DNA from: JAFASC01 sp036265935
GTDB taxonomy: Bacteria > Pseudomonadota > Alphaproteobacteria > Rhizobiales > Beijerinckiaceae
NCBI GenBank assembly: GCA_036265935.1
Contig: DATAOB010000062.1
Location: 1 to 12,934 of the forward strand
Direction: 5' to 3'
Length of the DNA: 12,934 bases
Shown here: positions 5,349-12,934 of the stretch, piece by piece
Layout: each line of letters opens with the position of its first letter
Position numbering within the stretch: position 1 is the first letter of the stretch
Translations under genes and position numbers: made by a program
Notes under the pieces: model-generated
What the model was told of the DNA's origin: nothing
Database searches by the model: none
Seen by the model: the letters and a program-made list of their open reading frames with translations, nothing else

Positions 5349-7597
5349 GTGCCGACACCGGCCGTCAAGGGTGCAGATATCTGCGGCTGCGAGCGTCGCG
5401 ACTTCCGCGACTGCTTGATCGAATGCTCGTCTATGTCGCGCGCGCGGAGAGCGTTCAGCGTGACGAGCAGCGAGGATCCCGACATCCCCGCCGCGGCAAG
5501 GAGCGGCGTCAGCACGCCGAAGACGGCGAGCGGAACCGCCAAAATGTTATAAATGGCGGCAAGCCACAGATTTTCGCGCATAAGCCGCATTGCACGGCGG
5601 CTGCCGGTGATGGCATCGCAGACCGGCTGCAGCCGATCGCCGAGAAAGATTGCATCGGCAACGGATTGCGAAACATCGGCGGCGGTGGAGGGCGACAGCG
5701 AGGCATGCGCGGCGGCAAGAGCCGGTGCATCGTTGAGGCCGTCGCCGACCATCAAAACGCGCCGGCCTTGCGCGCGCAAATCCTCGAGCCGCCGCACTTT
5801 TTCGGCCGGCTTGATACCGCCCTGCGCCGCTTCGATTCCGAGTTTTACGGCGACTTCGTTGACGGCATGTAGGTTATCCCCGGAGAGGATTTCAACGCCA
5901 ATGCCCGTTTGCTTCAACCAGGCAATGCACGCCGCTGCATCCGGCCGCAGCACCTGCTTCACCTGAATGGTGCAGCATCGCGCGCCGTGGCGAACGGCGA
6001 TCACCGACAAGCGCGAGGCGTCGCCGGCGTAATCCGCGTCGATGCCGCAAAAATCCGGGCTGCCGAGACGCAGCTCCTCACCATCGACAATCGTTCTCAC
6101 CCCGCGGCCGGATTCTTCGACCACGTTGTCGAACGGGGATGAAGCACCGGCCTCAACCGCGATGCCACGCGCCAGCGGATGCCGGCTCGATAAGGCAAGC
6201 CGCGCGGCGATTGCCAGAAGATCGGCCGGCACTTTGGCGCGGTTGGCAATACCGGGCTCGGGACGCGTCAGAGTCCCGGTCTTGTCGAACACGACCGTGT
6301 CGACTTCGGCAAGGCGCTCCAGCGCATCGGCTTTGCGCAACAGAAGCCCACGCCGGAACAGGCTGCCGCTCGCCACCACGTGAACGGCAGGAATGGCCAG
6401 CGCCAATGCGCAGGGACAGGTGACGATGAGCACGGCGATCGCCGCGACGATCGCATCATGCAGGGAGGCGCCCGCGAGGAACCAGCCGATTGCGGTGACC
6501 AGCGCGCCCAAATGCACGGCCGGCGCATAATAGCGCGCAACGCGGTCGGCGAGCAGCACGTAGCGCGACTTGCCGCTGGATGCAGTCTCCAACAGACGCT
6601 CGATCTCGTGCAGAAGCGTGTCGTTACCCGCCGCATGCACTTCGGCTCGCACCGTGCCTGAAAGATTGATCGCGCCGGCATATACCGGGTCGTCCGCCTC
6701 CACGCGGCGGTGAGAGCTCTCGCCTGTGACAAGGCTGTCGTCGATCTCGGACGAACCGGACAGGATCTTGCCGTCGATCGGGAATTTCTCTCCCGGGCGA
6801 ACGAGCACCACGTCGTAGTGCCGTAGCGCTTTGACCGGAACCTCGGTGATCCCACCATCGGTATTGACGCGAAAAGCCTGGAAAGCGCGGAGGCTGGCAA
6901 AGTTGTTGACGATCGCGCGCGTGCGCGAGCGCATAGCATCGTCGAGAACGCGGCCGGCAAGCAGGAAGAAGAGCAACATCAACGCCGATTCGTAATAGGC
7001 GTGATGCGCATGCGTCGCGGTCTCAAACACGGACATGACCAGCGCCAGGGACACGCCGAGCGAGATCGGCACGTCCATGTTGAGGCTGCGCGCCCGCAAC
7101 GCGCCAAGCGCGCTCAAGAAAAACGGCTGACCGGCGAAAAACGCAGCCGGCAGCGCTATCAGCGCCGAAATCCAGTGGAACATATCACGCGTATTGTCGT
7201 CGATGTCGCTGGCATTGCCGGCCCAGATCGAGACGGAGAGCAGCATGACATTCATCGCCGCGAAACCAGCGATGGCGAGGCAACGCATCAGGGCGCGCGA
7301 GCGGCGCGCGTCCTCGTCTTCTGAAGCTGCGAGATCGAAGGGCCGAACCGTGTACCCGAGCGGGGCGAGCACGCGCGCGACATCGGCTGGATTGAAATTG
7401 GCGGCCGTCCAACTCACATGCAAGCGCCGCATCGTGTAGTTCAGCCGCGGCTTCGGTGCGCCTTGCATGCGCGCGATGGCGCGCTCGATCACTCCGATGC
7501 AGGTGCCGCAGAGAATGCCTTGCACCGCGAAATCGATTTCCGCGGCGCCATCGGCCCTTGTCTGTACATATCCGGAAAGGTCGGCGGAAACGTCCAT
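5345..7597 (-). CDS. ccoI: Copper-exporting P1B-type ATPase CcoI (FixI)
   Basis: A 750-residue P-type ATPase that moves Cu(I) out of the cytoplasm for assembly of the CuB centre of the cbb3 oxidase. Domains in order: an N-terminal heavy-metal-associated domain with CxxC (C30-GT-C33) and the family NYTMRRLHVSW strand; the first membrane helices (about 105-215); actuator domain with TGES (291-294); CPC metal site (394-396, TCPCALALAIP); phosphorylation motif DKTGT (438-442); HP of the nucleotide domain (473-474); hinge GDGLND (618-623); and two final membrane helices (about 675-715). All catalytic residues are present, so it should be active. The ATG lies 5 nt after the ccoH stop and has only a weak ribosome-binding site, suggesting coupled translation. 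It ends in an ATGA overlap with ccoS. The placement between ccoH and ccoS separates it from general CopA-type exporters. Confidence 0.97.
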   Translation of the reverse strand: MDVSADLSGYVQTRADGAAEIDFAVQGILCGTCIGVIERAIARMQGAPKPRLNYTMRRLHVSWTAANFNPADVARVLAPLGYTVRPFDLAASEDEDARRSRALMRCLAIAGFAAMNVMLLSVSIWAGNASDIDDNTRDMFHWISALIALPAAFFAGQPFFLSALGALRARSLNMDVPISLGVSLALVMSVFETATHAHHAYYESALMLLFFLLAGRVLDDAMRSRTRAIVNNFASLRAFQAFRVNTDGGITEVPVKALRHYDVVLVRPGEKFPIDGKILSGSSEIDDSLVTGESSHRRVEADDPVYAGAINLSGTVRAEVHAAGNDTLLHEIERLLETASSGKSRYVLLADRVARYYAPAVHLGALVTAIGWFLAGASLHDAIVAAIAVLIVTCPCALALAIPAVHVVASGSLFRRGLLLRKADALERLAEVDTVVFDKTGTLTRPEPGIANRAKVPADLLAIAARLALSSRHPLARGIAVEAGASSPFDNVVEESGRGVRTIVDGEELRLGSPDFCGIDADYAGDASRLSVIAVRHGARCCTIQVKQVLRPDAAACIAWLKQTGIGVEILSGDNLHAVNEVAVKLGIEAAQGGIKPAEKVRRLEDLRAQGRRVLMVGDGLNDAPALAAAHASLSPSTAADVSQSVADAIFLGDRLQPVCDAITGSRRAMRLMRENLWLAAIYNILAVPLAVFGVLTPLLAAAGMSGSSLLVTLNALRARDIDEHSIKQSRKSRRSQPQISAPLTAGVGT

Positions 7598-7602
7598 GAT
7601 GT

Positions 7603-8130
7603 TCAGTCAAGCCGAAGGCGGCTGCGCGAGCGAAACAATGTCTCGCCATCACGCGCCGCAATGATGTCGAAATCCCATGCACCGGGATTGATAGAGAGCT
7701 CTGCCTCGTAGCGCCCCTCCCCGTGCTCTTCGAGGCGCACGCGCCGGTCGAGCCGGTTATTCACAGGGCCGAGGAATTCTGCAGTCATCTCCAGGCTTCT
7801 GATCGGCTGGCCCTCGCCGTCACGTGCCGTGACCTGAATGCGCCGTGGCGCTGCGCTGGCATCGATATGGCCCTCGACGCGCCAATGGCGCGCGGCCTGG
7901 GCCCGCGCCGCCGCAATCTGCGAATTGAAAACCAGGCCGGCTTCATAGGGATGGTCGACAACCTCGCCGCGGAAGCTCGTCATGGCAAAGCGCATCATCA
8001 CGGCGTTCACCGTCCCCACCGTCGCAAAGAAGCAGACGACAATCGCCAGCACCATTCGCCCGGTGAGAACGCGTCCTTGCCGGCGCCTGGGACCGGCTTG
8101 AATTGCGGTTGCGACAGCAGCTCTCGGCAT
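7603..8130 (-). CDS. ccoH: cbb3 oxidase assembly protein CcoH (FixH)
   Basis: A 175-residue FixH-family protein from the ATG at 8130, preceded by GAGAGG with about 4-nt spacing and 13 nt after the ccoG stop. A basic N-terminus (GPRRRQGRVLTGR) leads into one membrane helix (about 26-47) containing the family pattern FF..V..VNAVMMRFA. Then comes T.FRG.VV..PYEAGL.FN, followed by a periplasmic beta-rich domain. FixH/CcoH is a single-span protein that stays with the assembling oxidase and stabilises it. The open frame extends upstream of 8130 into ccoG, but that part is a shadow of ccoG and lacks a ribosome-binding site. Confidence 0.93.
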   Translation of the reverse strand: MPRAAVATAIQAGPRRRQGRVLTGRMVLAIVVCFFATVGTVNAVMMRFAMTSFRGEVVDHPYEAGLVFNSQIAAARAQAARHWRVEGHIDASAAPRRIQVTARDGEGQPIRSLEMTAEFLGPVNNRLDRRVRLEEHGEGRYEAELSINPGAWDFDIIAARDGETLFRSRSRLRLD

Positions 8131-8143
8131 CGTCCTCTCGCTC

Positions 8144-9592
8144 TCACGGCATGCGGAAGAAATCGTGCGCCGACGCGGTGGCAAGGGCATCCTGCTGCGT
8201 GGCGTCGAAACGGATCGGAACGGATTCGCCGGCGCGAGCGCTTCGAACCGCAACGGTGACACGCACTTCGCGCGTCTGGTCCGGACCGACCTCGATGAGC
8301 TCTCGGCCAGTGGCGTCCGGTTCGGCCCCCATCACGTCCATTTTCGCGTCTTCCAGTCCGGACATGGACAACGCGAAGCGCACCGGAGCGTTTTGTTTGT
8401 TGACGAGACGAATCGTATAGCCGTTGCGCACGCCGCCGTCAGACAGCCGCACAAAAAGCGGATTGCGGTCGTGGATCACCGAGATTCCCGCATCGCTGCG
8501 TCCGGCTAGAGCAACAAGCATCACGCCGCCGACCGCCACTATGAGCGCGATGTAGAGGATTGTACGCGCTCTCACGAAGCGATAAACTGGCGCAAGGTTC
8601 TCCTGCCGCCGCTTGATGTTGACGTCGGTGTCATAAGCGATCAGCCGCGGCGCTCGTCCGACCTTCGCCATCACCGCGTCGCAAGCATCGATGCAGAGCC
8701 CGCACTGAATGCAGCCGAGATTGGCGCCGCCGCGGATGTCGACGCCCGTCGGACAGACCGCGACACATTGATCGCAATCGATGCAATCGCCCGCAGGCTC
8801 TCCGGCGGCGCGCAGCGCCGCGGCTTTCTTCACCGAATGGCGCGGCTCGCCGCGGTCGTAGCGGTAGGTGACGTTTAGCGCGTTTTCGTCGGTCAACGCC
8901 GCCTGAATGCGCGGCCATGGACACATGTAAAGGCAGACCTGCTCGCGCATATGGCCCGCCAACACGTAAGTCGTGAATGTCAGGATTGCGATCGAGGCGT
9001 AGGCGACCATCGGCGCCTGCGCCGTTGCAAGCTCGACGACAAGCGTCGGTGCGTCGGCGAAATAAAGCACCCAGGCGCCGCCGGTCCACCACGCGATCAT
9101 CAGCCAGACGGAATGCTTCAGAAGCTTTTCCGTGAAGCGCTCGACCGTGAGCGGACCCGCATCCTTGAGCATCCGCTCGCGGCGGTCGCCCTCGATCAGG
9201 CGCTCGACGGCAAAGAACAGATCGGTCCACACCGTCTGCGGGCACAGATAGCCGCACCAGACGCGCCCCGCCAGCGCGTTCATGAGAAACAGAATGAGCG
9301 CTGCCAGGATCAGAAGGCCGGTGAAATAATAGACCTCCTGCGGCCACAGCTCGATAAAGAAGAAGTAGAAGCGGCGATGCGCGAGATCAACTAGTACCGC
9401 CTGCGTCGGCTCGTTCGGGCCGCGATGCCACCGCAAGAAAGGCAGGAAATAGTAGATACCCAACGTGACGATCAGCAGAATCCATTTCAGTCGGCGAAAC
9501 GTGCCCGAAATCGACTGCGGATAGATTTTTCTCGCCGCCGCGTAGAGCGATTCCGATCCATCGTCGCCGGTTTGAACGCTAACGTGCGACAT
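8144..9592 (-). CDS. ccoG: Polyferredoxin-like cbb3 assembly protein CcoG (FixG)
   Basis: A 482-residue membrane iron-sulphur protein of the CcoG/FixG/RdxA family. N-terminal helices (about 36-52 and 86-107) lead to CGYLCP (C113, C117), then further helices and CLYMCP (C220, C224). Two ferredoxin-type 4Fe-4S motifs follow: C270-x2-C273-x2-C276-x3-C280 and C294-x2-C297-x2-C300-x3-C304. A last helix (about 343-363) precedes a periplasmic Ig-like domain with the family NPLFVRLSDG..RNGYTIRL.NK pattern. CcoG has been shown to reduce copper in cbb3 biogenesis, which fits its position between the structural genes and CcoI. All cysteines are present and length is normal. The ATG sits 3 nt after the ccoP stop, within a 16-bp junction sequence shared with the ccoQ/ccoP junction. 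Confidence 0.96.
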   Translation of the reverse strand: MSHVSVQTGDDGSESLYAAARKIYPQSISGTFRRLKWILLIVTLGIYYFLPFLRWHRGPNEPTQAVLVDLAHRRFYFFFIELWPQEVYYFTGLLILAALILFLMNALAGRVWCGYLCPQTVWTDLFFAVERLIEGDRRERMLKDAGPLTVERFTEKLLKHSVWLMIAWWTGGAWVLYFADAPTLVVELATAQAPMVAYASIAILTFTTYVLAGHMREQVCLYMCPWPRIQAALTDENALNVTYRYDRGEPRHSVKKAAALRAAGEPAGDCIDCDQCVAVCPTGVDIRGGANLGCIQCGLCIDACDAVMAKVGRAPRLIAYDTDVNIKRRQENLAPVYRFVRARTILYIALIVAVGGVMLVALAGRSDAGISVIHDRNPLFVRLSDGGVRNGYTIRLVNKQNAPVRFALSMSGLEDAKMDVMGAEPDATGRELIEVGPDQTREVRVTVAVRSARAGESVPIRFDATQQDALATASAHDFFRMP

Positions 9593-9598
9593 CGCTCA
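9583..9598 (-). repeat. Junction repeat, copy at ccoP stop / ccoG start
   Basis: The minus-strand 16-mer TGAGCGATGTCGCACG contains the ccoP stop, a 3-nt gap and the first codons of ccoG (ATG TCG CAC). The identical 16-mer occurs at 10465-10480 in the same relation to ccoQ and ccoP. It may be a product of local duplication or convergence on a favourable restart context. Confidence 0.7.
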
Positions 9599-10474
9599 TT
9601 GTCCGCCGCCGAGCGTGTAAACATAGACGGTGAGCGCTTTGATCGTCACCGGATCGAGCCGCGTGCCCCAGGCCGGCATGACTCCCCCGCCGCCGAGATT
9701 GATTCGTTGCACGATGGAGGCTTTGTCGGAGCCATAGAGCCAGATCTGATCGGCGAGATTTGGCGCACCGAACTCGCGGTTGCCCTTGCCGTCCTCGCCA
9801 TGACAGAGGGCGCAGTTCGCGGCGAAAAGCTCGTGGCCTTTCGCCAGGTCCGCCGTCTTCTCCACAGAGAGACCCGAGAGGCTGCGCACGTAGTCGGCGA
9901 CGGCCGAAATCTCGCTTGGCTTCAGGATGCCGTCACGCCCGAAGGCGGGCATTTGGCTGGTACGCGTTTCGGGATCCGCGTCCCAACGGACACCATGCGT
10001 GATCGTCTTCTGGATGTCGTCGAGCGAGCCGCCCCAAAGCCACTCGTCATCGTTCAGATTGGGATAGCCCTTAGCGCCTTGCGCGCCGGTGCCGTGGCAC
10101 GCCGCGCAATTCGCCGCGAATGCGGCAGCGCCCAATGGGCGGGCGATCGCCAGAAGCTCAGGCGACTGCTCGATGTCTTTTGCAGACACACTCGCGAGCT
10201 TCGTCAACATCGGGCCGCGCAGCGTTTTCAGCTCCGCGATATCCTGTTCGACGGCGCGACGCGTATTCCAGCCGAAGGCGCCTTCCGTTGCCGACGAGAG
10301 AAGCGGCCAGGCGGGATAGACGATCCAATAGCCGATCGCCCACAAAATCGTGGCGTAGAATGTCCACAGCCACCAGCGCGGCAGCGGCGTGTTGAGTTCC
10401 GCTATGCCGTCCCATTCGTGGCCGGTCGTCGCCTTTCCGGTGCCCGGATCGAGATGTTCGGTCGCGTGCGACAT
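9596..10474 (-). CDS. ccoP: cbb3 oxidase dihaem cytochrome c subunit CcoP (FixP)
   Basis: A 292-residue membrane-anchored dihaem cytochrome c that takes electrons from soluble or membrane cytochromes c and passes them to CcoO. The N-terminal segment has the CcoP pattern HEWDGI.ELN.PLPRWWLW, followed by one membrane helix (about 34-53) and IVYPAWP. Haem sites are CAACH (123-127) with probable axial Met175 (QMPAFG), and CALCH (221-225) with probable axial Met266 (VMPAWG). Length is normal. The ATG is 3 nt after the ccoQ stop, with AGGA inside the end of ccoQ serving as ribosome-binding site. Confidence 0.97.
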   Translation of the reverse strand: MSHATEHLDPGTGKATTGHEWDGIAELNTPLPRWWLWTFYATILWAIGYWIVYPAWPLLSSATEGAFGWNTRRAVEQDIAELKTLRGPMLTKLASVSAKDIEQSPELLAIARPLGAAAFAANCAACHGTGAQGAKGYPNLNDDEWLWGGSLDDIQKTITHGVRWDADPETRTSQMPAFGRDGILKPSEISAVADYVRSLSGLSVEKTADLAKGHELFAANCALCHGEDGKGNREFGAPNLADQIWLYGSDKASIVQRINLGGGGVMPAWGTRLDPVTIKALTVYVYTLGGGQ

Positions 10475-10480
10475 CGCTCA
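10465..10480 (-). repeat. Junction repeat, copy at ccoQ stop / ccoP start
   Basis: This is the second exact copy of the 16-mer found at 9583-9598, again spanning stop, 3-nt gap and ATG TCG CAC. The ccoQ start (ATG TCG CAT) shares only its central 8 bases. The two copies flank ccoP exactly, 882 nt apart. Confidence 0.7.
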
Positions 10481-10630
10481 ATCCTCGCTCAATGGCAGAC
10501 GTGCTGCGGCTTCGAACTGACGCTTGCGCGACGGCCACAGCGCATAGGCGCAGCCGGCGACGAACAAAGCGCCGAAATAAACCAGCCCCCATTGGGCGAC
10601 CGTGGCGCGCAGCCATTCATAATGCGACAT
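10478..10630 (-). CDS. ccoQ: cbb3 oxidase small subunit CcoQ (FixQ)
   Basis: A 50-residue single-helix protein (MSHYEWLRATVAQWGLVYFG at the start). One membrane helix (about 12-32), the conserved AYALWPSRK boundary, and the C-terminal family signature (FEAAARLPLSED) mark it as CcoQ. It supports stability or assembly of the CcoNOP complex and is not itself a redox subunit. The ATG lies 8 nt after the ccoO stop with a short GAGG upstream, and the stop is 3 nt before the ccoP ATG. Confidence 0.95.
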   Translation of the reverse strand: MSHYEWLRATVAQWGLVYFGALFVAGCAYALWPSRKRQFEAAARLPLSED

Positions 10631-10638
10631 GTCTTGCC

Positions 10639-11385
10639 TCAGCGGATGTTGGCTTTGTCGTCGTAGAGCTTGAAATCGACCTGGGTGCCGAGACGCTGCA
10701 GATAGGCGACAAGCGCGTCGAGCTCGTTGATTTCGCCGCCCGCGCCCAAGTCGCGGACGATGGCGGCCGGGTAGCGCTTCTGCAGCGCCTCGACGTTGGG
10801 GCTATTGGGTGAGCCCTGCGCCTTCAGGTCGACAACAGCGTTGTCGATCATATCGGCCGTGTAGGGCACACCGACGCGCGACAGCGCGATCAGATCGTTC
10901 TTGATGTGAGAAGCGTCGAGCGGCGTCGTTTCAAGAAACGCATAGCCGGGCATGATCGATGACGGCACAACCGCGCGCGGATCGCGCATGTGATCGCGGT
11001 GCCAATCGTCGGAATATTTGCCGCCGACTCGCGCGAGGTCCGGCCCATTGCGTTTCGATCCCCACTGGAACGGGTGATCGTACATGCTTTCAGCGGCCAG
11101 CGAGTAATGGCCGTAGCGCTCGACCTCGTCTCGCAACGGGCGGATCATCTGCGAATGGCAGGTATAGCAGCCCTCGCGGACGTAGATGTTGAAGCCGGCG
11201 AGCTCGAGCGGCGAATAGGGCCGCACGCCTTCGACCCGCTCGATCGTGTTCTTCAGATAGAACAGCGGAACGATCTCGACGAGCCCGCCGATCGCGATGA
11301 CGGCGATAATGCCGAGCAGCAGCCAGATCGAGCTCGTCTCGAAGATTTTGTGCCGCTGCCAGTGGGTGTTCGCTGTCGCAGACAT
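10639..11385 (-). CDS. ccoO: cbb3 oxidase monohaem cytochrome c subunit CcoO (FixO)
   Basis: A 248-residue membrane-anchored cytochrome c. N-terminal HWQRHKIFE and a membrane helix (about 20-43) precede the LAGFNIYVREGCYTCHSQMI region carrying the single haem c site CYTCH, followed by RPLRDEVERYGHYS. FQWGSKRNGPDLARVGGKYS and a probable axial Met in SSIMPGYAFL are typical of CcoO. It relays electrons from CcoP to the low-spin haem b of CcoN. The ATG at 11385 was chosen over the in-frame start at 11421 because GAGGAAG lies 5 nt upstream and the protein then starts where the family starts. It is 10 nt after the ccoN stop, and the ribosome-binding site overlaps that stop. Confidence 0.97.
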   Translation of the reverse strand: MSATANTHWQRHKIFETSSIWLLLGIIAVIAIGGLVEIVPLFYLKNTIERVEGVRPYSPLELAGFNIYVREGCYTCHSQMIRPLRDEVERYGHYSLAAESMYDHPFQWGSKRNGPDLARVGGKYSDDWHRDHMRDPRAVVPSSIMPGYAFLETTPLDASHIKNDLIALSRVGVPYTADMIDNAVVDLKAQGSPNSPNVEALQKRYPAAIVRDLGAGGEINELDALVAYLQRLGTQVDFKLYDDKANIR

Positions 11386-11390
11386 CCGAT

Positions 11391-11397
11391 CTTCCTC
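11391..11397 (-). promoter_or_regulatory. Ribosome-binding site fixing the ccoO start
   Basis: GAGGAAG on the minus strand ends 5 nt before the ATG at 11385 and shares bases with the ccoN TGA (11398-11396). It decides between the starts at 11385 and 11421 and suggests termination-coupled initiation on ccoO. Confidence 0.7.
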
Positions 11398-12934
11398 ACT
11401 CTGCCGGCGCGACGAGGACACCGGCTAACGGAGGCAGTTCTTCACCCACCGCCGACGCTCGCGCCGTTAGCGTCTTGTAGAAATTGAAGGCCATGATCAG
11501 CGCGCCGACGAGGAACATTGCGCCGCCGAGTGCGCGGATCACGTACATGGGATGCATGGCTTCCGTCGTCTCGACGAAGGAATATTCGAGGAAGCCTTGC
11601 TGCGTATAAGCGCGCCACATCAAGCCTTGCATGATGCCGGCAACCCACATCGCCGAAATGTAGAAGACGATGCCGATCGAGGCGAGCCAGAAGTGCCACT
11701 CGACGAGCTTCAGCGAATAGAGCTTGCGATTGTACAGCCAGGGGATCAGGCAATAGAGCGCGCCGAACGAGACGAAGCCGACCCAGCCGAGACTGCCGGA
11801 ATGAACGTGGCCGATACCCCAGTCGGTATAGTGGCTCAGCGCATTGACCGACTTGATCGACATGAGCGGCCCTTCGAACGTCGCCATGCCGTAGAACGCG
11901 ACGGAGACGACGAGCATGCGCAGGACCGGATCGGTGCGTAATTTGTCCCATGCGCCTGAGAGCGTCATCAGGCCGTTGATCATGCCGCCCCACGACGGCA
12001 TCCACAGCATGATCGAGAACGTCGCGCCAAGCGTCTGCGCCCAATCGGGCAGTGCGGTGTAATGCAGGTGATGCGGACCCGCCCAGATATAAAGGAAAAT
12101 TAGCGACCAGAAGTGCACGATGGACAGCCGATAGGAATAGATCGGCCGCTCCGCCCGCTTCGGGATGAAATAGTACATGATCGCAAGGAAGCCTGCCGTC
12201 AGGAAAAATCCGACGGCGTTGTGGCCGTACCACCATTGGATCATCGCATCCTGGACGCCCGACCAGAGCGGATATGATTTTGACGAGAAGATCGAAACGG
12301 GCACCTCGACATTGTTGCCGAGCACGAGGACCGCAATGGTCACGATGAACGCGAGATAGAACCAGTTCGCCACGTAAATATGTGGCTCGGTGCGGCCCGC
12401 GAGTGTGCCGATAAAGACCAGAAAATAGGTGACCCAGACGATGACGAGCCACAGAATGGCGTACCATTCGGGCTCGGCATATTCGTGACTGCGGGTGATG
12501 CCGAGCAAATAGCCCGTGCCGGCGATGACGATGAAGAAGTTATAGCCGAGGATCACGAACCACGGCGCAAGATCGCCGGCGAGCCGGGCGCGGCAAGTGC
12601 GCTGCACGACGTAGAAAGAGGTCGCGAGCAAAACATTCCCGCCGAAAGCGAAAATGACCGCGGACGTGTGAAGCGGCCGCAGCCGTCCGAAATTGACGAA
12701 GGGCAGATCGAGATTGAGCCAGGGAAAAGCCAGCTCAAGAGCAATGTAAAGGCCGACGGCAAAGCCGGCGATGCCCCAAAACACCGCCGCCAGCGACGCA
12801 AACTTGACCGGCCCGAAATTGTAGTTCGGCCTGCCGTCGATGACCGTCGGTAACGGCCCGGCGTGAGGCCACTCGTAGCGTTTCAGCAAAGCGAAAATCG
12901 CAGCAGCGCTGCCCGCGCAAAACAAACCGGCATG
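11396..12934 (-). CDS. ccoN: cbb3 oxidase catalytic subunit CcoN (FixN), 5' end cut by window
   Basis: The frame is open through the right edge (the codons before 12925 read His-Ala-Gly), so the gene is partial. From family length about 30-40 N-terminal residues are missing, and the TTG at 12925 is not the true start. CcoN is the haem-copper O2-reducing, proton-pumping subunit. Numbering from 12925, the expected ligands are all present: His86 (PLHTSAVIF) and His375 for low-spin haem b; His373 (GHVHSG) for haem b3; His235 (WWYGHNAVGFF), His285 and His286 (WAGPHHLHY) for CuB; and Tyr279, six residues before the His pair, the C-family cross-linked tyrosine. About 11 membrane helices remain. The rest of the cco string follows directly downstream. 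The promoter, commonly under FixK/FNR-type control in relatives, is outside the window. Confidence 0.98.
   Translation of the reverse strand, partial: HAGLFCAGSAAAIFALLKRYEWPHAGPLPTVIDGRPNYNFGPVKFASLAAVFWGIAGFAVGLYIALELAFPWLNLDLPFVNFGRLRPLHTSAVIFAFGGNVLLATSFYVVQRTCRARLAGDLAPWFVILGYNFFIVIAGTGYLLGITRSHEYAEPEWYAILWLVIVWVTYFLVFIGTLAGRTEPHIYVANWFYLAFIVTIAVLVLGNNVEVPVSIFSSKSYPLWSGVQDAMIQWWYGHNAVGFFLTAGFLAIMYYFIPKRAERPIYSYRLSIVHFWSLIFLYIWAGPHHLHYTALPDWAQTLGATFSIMLWMPSWGGMINGLMTLSGAWDKLRTDPVLRMLVVSVAFYGMATFEGPLMSIKSVNALSHYTDWGIGHVHSGSLGWVGFVSFGALYCLIPWLYNRKLYSLKLVEWHFWLASIGIVFYISAMWVAGIMQGLMWRAYTQQGFLEYSFVETTEAMHPMYVIRALGGAMFLVGALIMAFNFYKTLTARASAVGEELPPLAGVLVAPAE

Noticed and set aside
9425..10666. 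413-codon plus-strand frame opposite ccoP and ccoQ
   Set aside because: The minus-strand genes are certain (haem motifs, family signatures). The plus frame is Arg-rich with no recognisable features.
12923..12925. TTG at 12925 as the start of ccoN
   Set aside because: The frame stays open to the window edge and the family N-terminus (including HAGLFC) extends further, so the gene is simply cut by the window.

Overview
The window reads as part of an alphaproteobacterial chromosome. The basis is high G+C coding DNA with strong third-position G/C bias and a ccoNOQP-ccoGHIS (fixNOQP-fixGHIS) order typical of Rhizobiales/Hyphomicrobiales and Rhodobacterales. The genus cannot be fixed by eye.

Right two thirds (about 4099-12934, all minus strand): one tightly packed gene string for the high-affinity cbb3-type (C-family) haem-copper oxidase. 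It runs from the right edge leftwards: ccoN (5' end cut by the window), ccoO, ccoQ, ccoP, ccoG, ccoH, ccoI, ccoS, then a major facilitator protein. Junctions are 13 nt or less, and the last three genes are coupled by ATGA overlaps (ccoI/ccoS and ccoS/MFS). CcoN, CcoO and CcoP are the catalytic and c-type cytochrome subunits and CcoQ is the small helper. CcoG, CcoH, CcoI and CcoS are maturation factors, with CcoI the copper-exporting P-type ATPase that feeds the CuB site. The MFS protein carries the MxxxM and HxxxM pair of the copper importer CcoA, with the same 28-residue spacing. The string therefore appears to encode copper uptake into the cytoplasm, copper export towards the oxidase, and the oxidase itself. 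The operon promoter lies outside the window.

Middle (2399-4098, minus strand): a possible 52-codon ORF with a good ribosome-binding site but weak coding character, then a secreted protein of about 466 residues that I do not recognise, with four cysteines and a long Pro/Ala/Arg-rich tail.

Left (1-2398): a plus-strand, membrane-anchored SGNH/GDSL-like hydrolase (1018-2322) convergent with the secreted protein. A divergent spacer holds a 12-bp perfect palindrome. Beyond it is a broken minus-strand gene (152-808) that began with a membrane anchor and now needs two compensating frame changes to be read through.

The most interesting points are the CcoA-like gene translationally coupled to ccoS, with a CxC-containing N-terminal extension and an apparently missing last helix; the unrecognised secreted protein; and the decayed gene at the left. 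I saw no mobile element, CRISPR array, tRNA or rRNA.
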